64,000 nucleotides of DNA from Impatiens glandulifera (Eukaryota > Streptophyta > Magnoliopsida > Ericales > Balsaminaceae), in the NCBI RefSeq assembly GCF_907164915.1, contig NC_061863.1:4208340-4272339 (forward strand), written 5' to 3'. A program made the position numbers and the translations under genes. Of the stretch, positions 34,108-44,600 are shown piece by piece; the stretch's first letter is position 1; every line of letters starts with the position of its first letter. The notes below the pieces were generated by a model that did no database searches, was not told where the DNA came from, and was given only the letters and a program-made list of their open reading frames with translations.

Positions 34108-36969
34108 ATGGATCTAGGCAAAGCTCCATTCCAATGGATGTTACAAGTTGACTTCGCAGATATTGACGAGCATGCTGACGATAAGAACAAGGCTGTTCTT
34201 CAACTCCTTCGAGAATCTGGGTTGGAAAAGTTCCTGTCTGGTCCGTTCATAATCCATCCAGCGGCGGTGACGGAATTCTTGGCGACGGCGACGCTGTCGA
34301 AGAGGAAGATCTCGGCGACTGTTAACGGGAGGGCTGTTCTCATCACCGAAGAAATTTTTGCGGAAGCCCTTGGTCTGCCCAACACAGGTTCGGACCTAAA
34401 GATTGACTTAACTGAGGCAGAATCAAATGCTGCCCGGTTGGTGGTATCTTTCTCAGGTCAGGATCTGGTGATCCACAGCAGCCGGAAGATCAAGCTCAAA
34501 CCGGAATATAGATGGTTGGTGACCGTCATCGCCAAATCAATTCAAGGAAAGGGAGGTAATTTCGACAACCTCACAAAATTTAAACTTAGAATGCTGTTAG
34601 CTATTGTCCGAGGTGACAAGGTGGACTGGGGGTACGTAATCTATGAAGAGTTCTGCCAAATGGTGATAAAGAAAGATGGCCGGGTGCAGGCCTATGCTAT
34701 GCAAATCGTAAAATTTTTTGAGTTCCTCAAAGTGGAACTAGGTGAATGCATACCGCTTCCGATCTCCAACATTCTTGACTCTGAGTCAATGATCGAAAAA
34801 CCGGAGAAGACTATCAAACCTAAAATCTCAAAGACTAAATCATCCAAGGGAGCCAGTTCATCGGTTCCAGTTGAAGAAGAAACCAGACAGAAGAAACCAA
34901 CAAGAAAAGCGGTTGAAGTAGAAGTTCCACCAGAACCGAAAAGGAGGAAGAAGGTAGCCGCAAAGAAGAGTTCAAAGAAACCGGCGGACTCCGAGAAAAC
35001 GCTTTCCTCGGACAATCCACCGGAAAGAACCGCATATGTTTTTCAGCCCATCCCACTCAACACCGTCATTCCTGTTCCCATTCCATCCCATTCTCCAAAG
35101 CAAACCGAATCTTTGGGGAGCAAGGAGAACAAGTCAGTTTCCAAGGAGGAAGCAGAGGTAAATGTTCACTCTGCAACCTCCAAGTCACCTAGCAAACAAG
35201 CGGAAGAGGTTATAGCCACTGTGGGCTTAAATACCTCGGAAGCAATTCAGAATGTGGTCCAAGAGATCACAAGAGAAACCGAAGAGGACGATGTTTCAAG
35301 TCGTCGAAAGCCAGATGATCAGGTTGAAATACCTGATCAGACAGAAGCACAACCGGTCGATGAGACGACCAAATCAACCGAAATTGAACCTCCGGCTCAG
35401 GAGGGAAATATGGAAGAACAGGAACCTTCCGGTTCCGCAGGAGGGAAGATGGTCTCAGAAAACCAACCAGCATCAACACCTGAAGGTTCCACTCAGGTAG
35501 ATAAAGGCAAAGGAATTCTCATTGAAGAAACAACGGCAACCGGAACAGGCACGCTGCAAAACAATCCTCAACATGACGCCATGACCGGGGACGAGATTCC
35601 ATACACCATAGAGCAAGAAAATGAGATCTTCGAGGAGCTCATTCAAGACATGAACAAAGGTGCAAGTGATGCACTAGCGCCATACATCTTGTGGGTGAAG
35701 CTCCGATGCGAAACCAAATTATCCGACATGCTTCCATGTTTTAGTGGGAACAAACAATGGGACAAGCTCATCCAACTGGAAGAAAGGGCTCTTAATCTAG
35801 CTAACACCAACCTAATCCAACCGGCGTTTAATAAAGCTCCGGTAATCCTTGAAAATGCTCGGTTACAGGCTGTTGAAAACGCTTTTCAAGACACCCAAGG
35901 AAAGACGCTAAACCCGATCGAAATGAGAATGGCCGAACGATTTCTTGGGGTACGTGAACAGCTTGTGCGAAATCTTGATCGTCTTGACATGCAGTGGTGG
36001 AAAAGTTGCCAACGTCAATTCAACAATGCTGAATTATATCAAAGTAAGCCTTTCTTTATAAGTGGTGAGACATTCGGTACCTCTGAAAACTTGGAACAAG
36101 AAGCCCCTCAACCGGTCAAATCTCTGGAAATAGATCAAATCAAGCAAGCGATGGCTGAAACGGTTGACTCTTGCATTGGAAATTTCAAAGCCGTAACCGA
36201 CGAAAGAATTGCAGTGGCTGAAGATAAACTGTCAAACTCTCTACAAACCATGATGGATACGACCATGCAGACAACAGTAAAAGTCATGATTGCCGAGTCC
36301 GTCAAAGCCGCAACCGCTCCATTAGTTGACATGCTGCAGGCAATGGCTATTCAAATCGGGGAAATGTCCAAGGTTCAAGTCACCACAACTCTGACGTAAA
36401 TCGAAAAGGATGCTGAAACCGCAAAGAAACTGCAAGAGGAAGAAATCGAAAGGGAACGGTTACAGAAGGAAATTGAAGATAAAGACTATCAGCTTGCCCA
36501 ACAATGCAACGAGGAAGAGCAGGCCAACGTCCAAGATCTTTCATTGGCTCAACCGTCCCACTCCATGAATACAAGGAACAAGAAAAAGCGAAGTGCAGTT
36601 AAGAATGTGATGAAACGGGCAGAACAGAAAACAGCCTTACCAGTCGTGATAAATGCACAACCGCTTGATGAGGAAGAAGAAGAAGATCCGGAGGAACTCA
36701 ATCAACGAAAGAGAAGGACAACCAGAGAATCCACAACAACTCCAAGCTTCAGACCTTCAAATACTCCACCGCCTCCACCACCAAAGCCAATTTGTGCCAA
36801 CTTCAATCTCAAGAATAAGGGCACCGGTCATTCAAGTGTATGGGCCGGTGTGCTGATCGATGCCGAAAGACGTGCTAGAGAACACAGAGCAAGGCAAGAA
36901 GAAGAAAGAAGACGGTTGGAAAAGGAGCAGGAAAAGGAGCAACACAAGGGGGGATCATCCAAGCCCTAA
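34108..36969 (+). pseudogene. Copia 3 accessory ORF C (about 950 codons), one nonsense codon
   Basis: The frame is open from 34108 to 36969 except for TAA at 36397-36399. Residues 12-220 hold the ORF A/B domain: VDFADI, ESGLEKFLSGPFII, VNGRAVLITEEIFAEALGLP, VDWGYVIYEEF and YAMQIVKFFEFL. Next comes a Lys/Pro/Glu-rich disordered region with a nuclear-localisation-like cluster (PKRRKKVAAKKSSKK, about residues 275-290), then a second structured region (residues 490-640). Heptad-like segments appear near 690-760. After the stop, a strongly charged coiled coil (EEEIERERLQKEIED), a poly-Glu tract, PPPPPPKP and a terminal EEERRRLEKEQEKE helix follow. The 763-residue product upstream of the stop may still be made. 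Function unknown. Confidence 0.8.
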
Positions 36970-37088
36970 ACCTCTCTCTTTGTTTACTTTGAACAATTAT
37001 GTTTTATTACGTCTTAGAACTTGGTTACTTAGCTCTTTCTAATAGGGTCTAACATATTTTTCTCAAAACGATCAAACTCATTTTTAAA

Positions 37089-37360
37089 ACCGGCCATACA
37101 TTACATGTTTTGAATATTTATTCTAAATAATCAAAAAAGGAGAAATTGATAGAAAAATTAAGTAAATTAATTTTTCTAAACTGGCTACTAAGTAAATTTT
37201 TTTTAACCGGCCGTACATTACATGTTTTGAATATTTATTCTAAATAATCAAAAAGGGAGAAATTGATAGAAAAATTAAGTAGATTAATTTTGGAACCGGC
37301 CATACATTACAATTTTTGAATATTTATTCTAAATAATCAAAAAGGGAGAAATTGATAGAA
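37089..37360 (+). repeat. Three tandem polypurine-tract / LTR-start units
   Basis: The unit AATAATCAAAAAGGGAGAAAT followed by TGATAGAAAAATTAAGTA occurs three times, with LTR-type starts at 37147, 37264 and 37353. Spacings are 117 and 89 bp. Each carries the upstream ACCGGCCxTACATTACA and TGAATATTTATTC. Only the third continues into a full LTR. Confidence 0.9.
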
Positions 37361-38613
37361 AAATTAAGTAGATTAATTTTGGAACCGGCCAGACGAAACT
37401 AAACAGAGGTTAAACTTCATGTGCAGGTACTTCTAAAACCATATGAACCGGTTGGGGCATCAAAAACCGGTTGCTACTTCTTCAAAGAAACCAGCCTCAA
37501 GTGATCAAGTTAAAGATCAGAGGAACCGGTTCTACCTTCTCAAGCGACCGGTTAACGAAGAAGAAAGATTATACTCTCCAACCGGATGATACAGCACAAG
37601 GCACAAAAACCGGATGGTTCAGAACAAAAGTCAGAAGATTCAAAATTCAAGAGTGACGTACCATGACGGAAGAAACGTGTCTCGAAAAAATAAAAGAAGA
37701 TCGGATCCGATCAGAAGCATGCGAGGAAAGCAATGATGCTTTGTTGATCCGATGCTGACAACCGGAAGTGGATGTTCAACACGTGTCTCAATCTGAAAAC
37801 CGGCTATGTCATCCTATGCTCAGAGTCACCTGCATGAATGCCAGGTGTTGAGGAAGTTGAAGCGTGCAAGCAACCCTTCTGCAAACAGGCGTGATGACGA
37901 TCAACCAATCCAGAAGAGAGAGAAGAAAGTAGTCGTTGGTTGCTTTCAGCTATAAAAGGAAGATCAATCGTCCTCATTCAATGCAGTTCGGTAGTTGTAG
38001 TTGTGAGCATCATAAATTCTGAAAGTCATAAAGCAATAAATTCTAGAGAGATAAAGTCCTGCATTCCAAAACCGGTGTGCCTAAAACCGGAAGTTCTTTG
38101 TGTGTTATTGTGTTGAGTAGTTGTATTACATCAAAGTGTGAGTTTTGTGTAACCGGCGAGTAGCGAAGTTGGGCTCGACCGGAAGTGTAATTGTAACTCT
38201 AAAGAGTTAGTGGAGATCCTTCTCATAACCTGAGAGGAAGGGGTGACGTAGGAGGGTTTGCTCCGAACATCCATAAACAAATCTTTGTCTCGTGTTCTTT
38301 CCTTCACTTTCATTTCCCGCTTTCTTAACGAAAACCGCAAACTAATCATACTCCTAAAACCGGTCACTCACCTCCATTAAACCGACTCCTTCTTAAACAT
38401 CATCTAAAGTCGCAAACGTTGCTTCAACCTGAAACAGACATTTCCGCCCTTGAACCCGGTTCAAGAGTCTGTGACAGGTTGTGCAGTGCTGAGAACGGTT
38501 TTAGTCTTTAACCGGACTATCACCAAAGTTGAGTGTTGTGTGTTGTGTAAGCGGCCACCCTTTACCGAAACCGGAAACAACCCGGTCCTCCAAGGGCGTC
38601 CCCGATCCTAACA
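37353..38613 (+). repeat. Copia 3 3' LTR
   Basis: 1,261 bp, differing from the 5' LTR at about 20 sites and small indels by eye. Ends CGATCCTAACA and is followed by the TGCTC duplication. Confidence 0.95.
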
Positions 38614-38622
38614 TGCTCAAAG

Positions 38623-41195
38623 TTGTATGTGGTACAACCGAAGATCTCCAAGAGCATTGTTAATGCTGTGGAGAATGCTGACACGACTGAGATATGGCAT
38701 AAGAGACTTGACCATATGAGTGAAAAAGGCATGACTTTGTTGTCAAAGAAGGAAGTGTTATCAGGTGTAAATGATTTCCATTTGAATAGGTGTTCTCGTT
38801 GTCTTACAGGTAAACAAAACAAAGTTTCCTTCAAGAGTCATCCTCCCTACAGAAGAGAGAACATACTTGATCTTGTTCATTCCGATGTTTGTGGTCCTAT
38901 GAAGACAAAAACACTTGACGGTTGCTCATATTTTGTCACATTCATTGATGACCACTCCCGGAAGGTATGGTTATATACTTTGAAGTCTAAAGATCAAGTT
39001 TTAGATGTGTTTAAGCAGTTTCATGCCTTAGTTGAGAGAGAGACTGGAAAAAATCTCAAGTGTATTCAGACAGACAATGGAGGTGAATATATTGAGCCAT
39101 TTGATGCTTACTATAGAGAGCATGGTATTCGACATCAAAAGACTCCTCCAAAGACACCACAGTTGAATGGCTTAACAGAGCGGATGAACAGAACATTGGT
39201 TGAGAGAGTCAGATGTTTGCTTTCACATTTAGGGTTGCCGCGTTCCTTTTGGGGTGAAGCGTTGAACACGGCGGTACATGTTATTAATCTAACCCCTTGT
39301 GTTCCTTTGCAGTTTGATGTTCCTAACAGGGTTTGGAGCGACAAAGATGTTTCTTACAGTCACTTGCGAGTCTTTGGATGCAAGGCATTTGTGAATATTC
39401 CCAAAGATGAAAGGTCAAAGCTTGATGTGAAGTCTAAGCTTTGCGCGTTCCTCGGCTATGGCGATGATGAGTTTGGGTATAGGCTTTATGATCCAGTTCA
39501 GAAGAAGCTTGTTCGAATCCGGGATGTTGTGTTTATTGAAAATCAGATTTTGAAGGATGTTGAGAAGACAAAGACGATTCCTCGACATAGTGATGATCTT
39601 ATTGATTTGGGTCTAGTTCCTCTACAACATGTTGACACATAGGTTAGAGATGATGTTTCTATTGATGACCATGGTGCTGATGATGTTGATGCTCAAGAGC
39701 AAGATGTAGATGAAGTTGTTCATCCAGAGTTACCAGTTACAGACATGCCACCATGTGTTCCACTCAGACGGTCTACGAGAGATCGTCATCCTTCTGTACG
39801 TTATTATGCAAATGAGTATGTTCTTCTCACTGATGAGGGGGAGCCTGAGTGTTATGCAGAAGCTGTAGAAGATGAGCACAAAAAATAATGAGCTGAAGCT
39901 ATGCAAGATGAGATGGATTTCTTGTATAAGAACAATACTTATGAGTTGGTGAAGTTTCCTAAAGGCAAGAAAGCATCGAAGAACAAGTGGGTTTATAAGG
40001 TGAAGACCGATGAGTTATCCTCACAACCTAGATACAAAGCTAGATTGGTGGTCAAAGGATTTAGCCAGAAAAGGGTATTGATTTCGATGAGATTTTCTCT
40101 CCGGTTGTGAAGATAGGTTCTATTCGGGTGGTTCTCGGTTTAGTAGTAAGTCTTGATCTTGAGGTTGAGCAAATGGATGTCAAGACTGATTTCCTTCACG
40201 GTGAATTGGATAAGGAAATCTACATGGAGCAGCCTGAAGGGTTTCATGTAGAAGGTAAAGAAGACTATGTGTGTAGACTTCAGAAAAGTCTATATGGGTT
40301 GAAGCAGGCACCGAGACAGTGGTATAAGAAGTTTGAGTCTATTATGGGGGAGCAAGGCTACTGAAAGACTACTTCAGATCATTGTGTTTTCTTTCAGAGG
40401 TTTGGTGATGATGATTTCATTATTTTATTGCTTTATGTTGATGTCATGCTTATCGTTGGCAAGAATGCATGAAGAATTGCTAAGTTGAACAAAGATTGTC
40501 CTACTTCAAAGGAGGACATTGAAGATATGGATAAGGTTCCATATGCCTCATCGGTTGGTAGCTTGATGTATGTTATGGTGTGTACAATGCCGGATTTAGC
40601 TCATGAAGTTGGTGTTGTTAGTCAGTTTCTGTCAAATCCTGGTAGGAAGCATTGGGAAGTAGTTAAATAAATTCTCAAATATCTGCGCGGTACTTCCAAA
40701 TTGGGTATCACATTTGGAAATGAAAAGTCGGTGCTTATGGGATACACAGATTCTGATATGACTGGAAATAAGGATAACATGAAATCCACTTCTGGATATT
40801 TGATAATATTTGTAGGGGGAGTTGTTTCATGGCAATTAAGATTGCAAAAATGTGTGGTATTATCGACAACAGAGTCTGAGTATATGGCAACAACGAAATC
40901 TTGCCAAGAACTATTGTGGTTGAAAAGATTTCTGCAGGAGCTTGGCTTCAAGCAATAGTGCTACATGGTTCTTTGTGATAATAAAAGTGCTACTAAGAAT
41001 TTCATGTTAAATAAGAGAATGAAAAATATTAATGTGCGATATAATTGGATTATAGAATCTCTTGAAGATGGGTTGTTTGAACTTGATAAAGTTCATACTG
41101 ATGATAATGGTTCCGATATGTTGACAAAGGCATTGGCAAGGGAAATATTGAAGGTGTGTTGTTCGATCGCCGGGATGGCGAACTCTTCCTCATAG
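38623..41195 (+). pseudogene. Copia 4 integrase-RT-RNase H remnant
   Basis: Integrase is an intact 339-codon frame (WHKRLDHMSEKG, CSRCLTGKQNK, SDVCGPMKT, IDDHSRKVW, QTDNGGEY, NGLTERMNRT). After a stop at 39640 the RT follows in pieces: 39901-40110 and 40107-40364 ([30 protein letters not shown]). At about 40434 the catalytic box reads YVDV instead of YVDD. About 90-100 residues of RT are deleted near 40480, where an AAxTTGAACAAAGATTG-type repeat may have mediated the loss. RNase H continues in 40485-41195 with three stops (GYTDSDMTG, TESEYMATT, CDNKSATK). Tork-like. Confidence 0.88.
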
Positions 41196-41214
41196 TCAGG
41201 AAAAGGGGGAGATT

Positions 41215-41940
41215 TGTTGGGTTTTTTGTTTTCCTTAGTCCATGAGGAAAATCCCATCAAATAGGCCCATCTTGGGCCTCACTTAATTCACTTATTTGGA
41301 AGAAAAATAAAAGGGGAGAAAACTTCTTTTGCAAGAAATAAGAGCAAGAGAAAGTGAGAGAAAAATCAAGAAAGAAAAGAGGGAAAAACTTCAAGTTCTA
41401 GTAGTTTTAGTGTTTTGATGATCGCCGAAGTTTGCACCATTGGATCTTCCTAATTTTTGGACCGAAGTTTCACAACTTCTGGGCCAACATTCTGGACGGT
41501 GGAGATCGGATTTTGAGGTCTGTAGGTCGGAATTTCGTTGCTGGAACAGTAGTATTTATTTCAGTGATATTCTTCCTTTCTTGTTCTTTGATTGTTTCCA
41601 TATCCTTGATGTGCATGTTTCCAAGGGTATTATGAATTTATATGCCTCTAGTATTGTCTAGAGAAGACTTTTGTATTGCTCTCTTGCTGGAGATAGTGGA
41701 TTTTAAGCGGCACTAGGTGTCCCGTGATTTTACCCATTGATGAATTTTCCACGCTAAAATTTTGTGTTGTTTGTGTGCGTGCTTGCTTGGTGTGTTACTC
41801 ACTGTTTTAGGGCTGTTTTGATTGCCTTTTGCATACCTATTTGTTAGCTTCCTTATAGGTTTAAACGATTTGGAAAAATGTTGTAAAACGAAAGATAAAT
41901 TCCGCATTTTGTTGTTTACCGTTGTGGTGTATTTCCATCA
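41215..41940 (+). repeat. Copia 4 3' LTR
   Basis: About 726 bp, TGTTGGGTTTTTTG...TATTTCCATCA. No partner LTR in the window. Confidence 0.75.
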
Positions 41941-42660
41941 TGAGGCGCGTAGGGGATAAAATGTACCTGGATATGAACAAACATCACCATTGACATTGAC
42001 ATTCAAAACTATCTAAAGTTTAGAGGATGCAAATTTATGTTTATTTGGTGACAAATAGTCTTTTCTGGTTTAGGGTAATAGAAAACAATCACATGAGCGT
42101 TGTTGCGAAGGCCGTGATCTTGTGAGGAGGAGTTGTCGTCAAGCATCTTAACATTTTGACAAGAAAGACAAATTATTCCATACATGTTTCCTGTAAATTC
42201 AGTTTGAATCTGGAAATCAAATTCTAATCAATTAAAAGTGGAGAAGAAAGGAAGGGGAGACAAACAAACAGACCAGGAAATTTGATGATGTCCCATGTTG
42301 GATTGTTCCATCTCATTAACTTTCTTCTTAATCGCCAATTTCATATCCTTCACATTTGCCGAATTATTAACTGCATCATCTGAATATCCAATTTAGAAGA
42401 CAAGGAAAAGACTGCAGATGAAGTTTCAATGGAAGGTTACCGAAGGAGGTGTTAGTCCATTTTAAGGACAGATATGCACATGGTGCTGCCGAGCTCCAAA
42501 TTGATTAGGGTATCCACGTCGGATAACGTCGGTACTTCGATACATCGGCGAGAATGGGATCATCGAGGAGTGCCGAGAGTGTAGAATACAACCTTGACAT
42601 CTTCACAATCTCGCTATTGTACGCCGCTACCGCTTCTTCAATAACCGCCGACGGATCAAT
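41941..42660 (-). pseudogene. SNRNP25: U11/U12 snRNP 25 kDa pseudogene, copy B
   Basis: All four exons are recognisable on the minus strand. The initiator is ATT instead of ATG (42658-42660, ATTGATCCGTCGG). Exon 1 has small deletions shifting frame (AAGATGTCAAGG region near 42590; CGAAGTACCGACG near 42535) and an insertion TTAGTCC near 42455-42460. Exon 3 loses bases around 42110-42175. Exon 4 is cut after the HFIPY segment by the Copia 4 LTR, removing the basic RRKHRFF tail. It is clearly dead. It lies left of NLR gene 1 in the same arrangement as copy C and NLR gene 2. Confidence 0.85.
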
Positions 42661-44296
42661 TGGACCTCGAGCTACTGCTTAATGTTTAGTGTTTTCTGTT
42701 CGCCCATCTTTGTTTGGGAATTTGAACGACAAAAAATTTTAAAATATTCTGACGAAATTATCCTGTCTCATCGTTGCGTAGGAAAAGAAGGTGAAAATCG
42801 TGTCATTCGTTTGACTATCCTGCCCTTCACGTGACGATACTGCGAAAATATTTTGGACTTTTCACCTGCTTTATTTCGCGAGACGGGTTAATTTCGTAAA
42901 AATATTTTAAAGTGATCATTTGCGCAATTTAATTTATGCGCTGGTCACTAATGTATTTAAGACTATTTTTAGAATCATTTGGTCAAATTTCCCTTTGTTT
43001 CTCTAATTATAAATTTTTAAAAAAAATCTCATTTTTTATAAATCATACATATAAAATGTAAAATATTACTTTATTAGAATTACATTCATTATTTTATCAA
43101 AATATTTTTAAATGAAGTTCGTTTATAAAGTATAACAATTTAATATTTTAAAAAATGATAGAATTTTGTTATTTTCATGAACAAATGAATAATTTACAAA
43201 ACTTGTTTAAACTTAATTCGATAATAAACTAGAAACAAGAAGAGTAATGATATATACAGCACCCTTATACAACACTTTCATATAACACATACCTCATTTG
43301 GCAAAAAAATAAAACATATCTTAAAAAAAATGTAAAAGAGAAAAAAATATTTTTTCTTTTTTTGCCAAATGAGATAGGTGCGGTATGAAGGTGCTGTATA
43401 AGGGTACTTTACTCAAACAAGAATTAAAAATTTTATGATATAGAGATCATAAAATGGGACACTAACTATAGGTATAAGTAGTAGAAAAGTTCATACCTTA
43501 ATAATCCATAACAACTTGTATCATTTATTCAATTAGATTAGTTTGTGTTATATTCTTAAATTTGATAAATATAAGTCGAGAAGGACATACAGATAAATCT
43601 TAAAGAGATGACAAGTTACTAAACTATATTGTGCAAGCTCATACCCATCATTAATTATCCAAATTAGCTTGAGTCTTATTACAACTGAATTGTGATATTG
43701 ATCCTTACAAAAGTAGCTATATGCAAGCTCTATACAAAGGAAGATAAGAGAGGATGATTGATGAATGTGAAGTAGATGAAGATGGTTCAAGCCAAGAAAA
43801 TTATTATTGGATGAGTGTGCTAAAAATGTCATCTCATTTGTATTTAAAATAGAATTGACAACTCACGTAAATATTATTGTCCGAAACTTGTTAAATCTCG
43901 TGTTATCTATTTTACCGTATCTCTGTCGTTTTATATTATCATGATTTTTAATCAAAAATATAAAAATTGTTCACTATATTGAGAACTTAAAAATGAAGCT
44001 AAAGTGAAATTAGAGAGATTATTAGAGCCAAGAAGTTGTAGAAATTTATGTTAGATACATTGTTTTGAAAAAACAAAATATAGATTATATGCTTCACTAT
44101 ATGTCTATTCTAGCCACCACCAAATTTTACTATGAAAAAGAATAAATACAAAGTTTTTGTCTTTTAACACTTTATCTTTAAAATTATATTTTAATCATAT
44201 AAACCATTAATAATAACATATTTATAGAATAAACATTAATATAATAAAATCTAAAACTCTTGGTCAAGTTTAAACCCAAACCTAAATACAAACTTA
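42661..44296. other. Noncoding DNA between SNRNP25 copy B and NLR gene 1
   Basis: No supported gene. About 42705-43727 has no counterpart at the equivalent point of block A, where CCAATTACAAGCTCTATAC is continuous (15250), so a roughly 1-kb insert of unknown type is present. From 43728 to about 44040 homology to 15265-15780 resumes. The foldback element at 43259-43407 lies inside the insert. Confidence 0.55.
43259..43407. mobile_element. Foldback MITE with about 50-bp inverted repeats
   Basis: The left arm starts GCACCCTTATACAACAC and reaches CTCATTTGGCAAAAAA; the right arm is its near-perfect inverse, ending GTGCTGTATAAGGGTAC. The loop is about 50 bp and AT-rich. No clear target duplication and no coding content. 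Confidence 0.75.
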
Positions 44297-44561
44297 TGCC
44301 TTGTTCTCTTTGGGTTTTTTAAAAAACCCATTACAAATTAATTTTTCAATCAATCACTTCTCAACAATCACATCACTCATTTCATTAACCAAAATACTAA
44401 AATACCCTCTATTTTAAATTATTATTTTTTATTTTATTCTTATATATCAATACCCTTTAAGTCTTTTTACCAAAAATAATCATCACCTCCTCAAAATCAT
44501 CACCAATCATTACATTTTTCCCACTCTAAATTTTTTTAAAAACCCCAATCCGAACAAGACC
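44297..44561. mobile_element. Tourist-like MITE near the 3' end of NLR gene 1
   Basis: Ends TGCCTTGTTCTCTTTGGG and CCCCAATCCGAACAAGACC, flanked by TTA on both sides (44294-44296, 44562-44564). Same family as 933-1150 and 53659-53934. It ends 40 bp beyond the NLR stop codon and could supply 3' UTR or polyadenylation sequence. Confidence 0.7.
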
Positions 44562-44600
44562 TTAATAAACTTTAATTAACAATTATAAAATTTATTTTAA

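Larger units (their letters stand above)
24527..38613 (+). mobile_element. Copia 3: 14.1-kb SIRE/Maximus-like element with three extra genes
   Basis: Bounded by TGCTC on both sides (24522-24526, 38614-38618), with LTRs of about 1.26 kb starting TGATAGAAAAATT and ending CCTAACA. The LTRs differ at about 20 positions by eye (roughly 98.5% identity), so insertion is recent. Internal order: primer-binding site, gag, pol in a different frame, a 0.7-kb spacer, accessory ORFs A, B and C, and three tandem polypurine/LTR-start units. RT motif [10 protein letters not shown] followed by [12 protein letters not shown] is characteristic of the Sirevirus/SIRE lineage. The element sits inside Copia 4. Two single nonsense codons (29616 and 36397) are the only clear lesions. 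Confidence 0.95.
38619..41940 (+). mobile_element. Copia 4, right fragment (integrase to 3' LTR)
   Basis: Continues the fragment at 24236-24526 after removal of Copia 3. It carries integrase, a damaged RT, RNase H, a polypurine tract AAAAGGGGGAGA (41200-41212) and a 3' LTR. The 3' LTR ends directly in SNRNP25 copy B exon 4 sequence (GAGGCGCGTAGGGG), so the element once lay in that exon. The 5' half including its LTR has been lost. Confidence 0.88.

Noticed and set aside
34108..36969. Possible host gene captured by the element
   Set aside because: The N-terminal domain matches the two neighbouring element ORFs and the region shares the AACCGG signature, so it belongs to the element.
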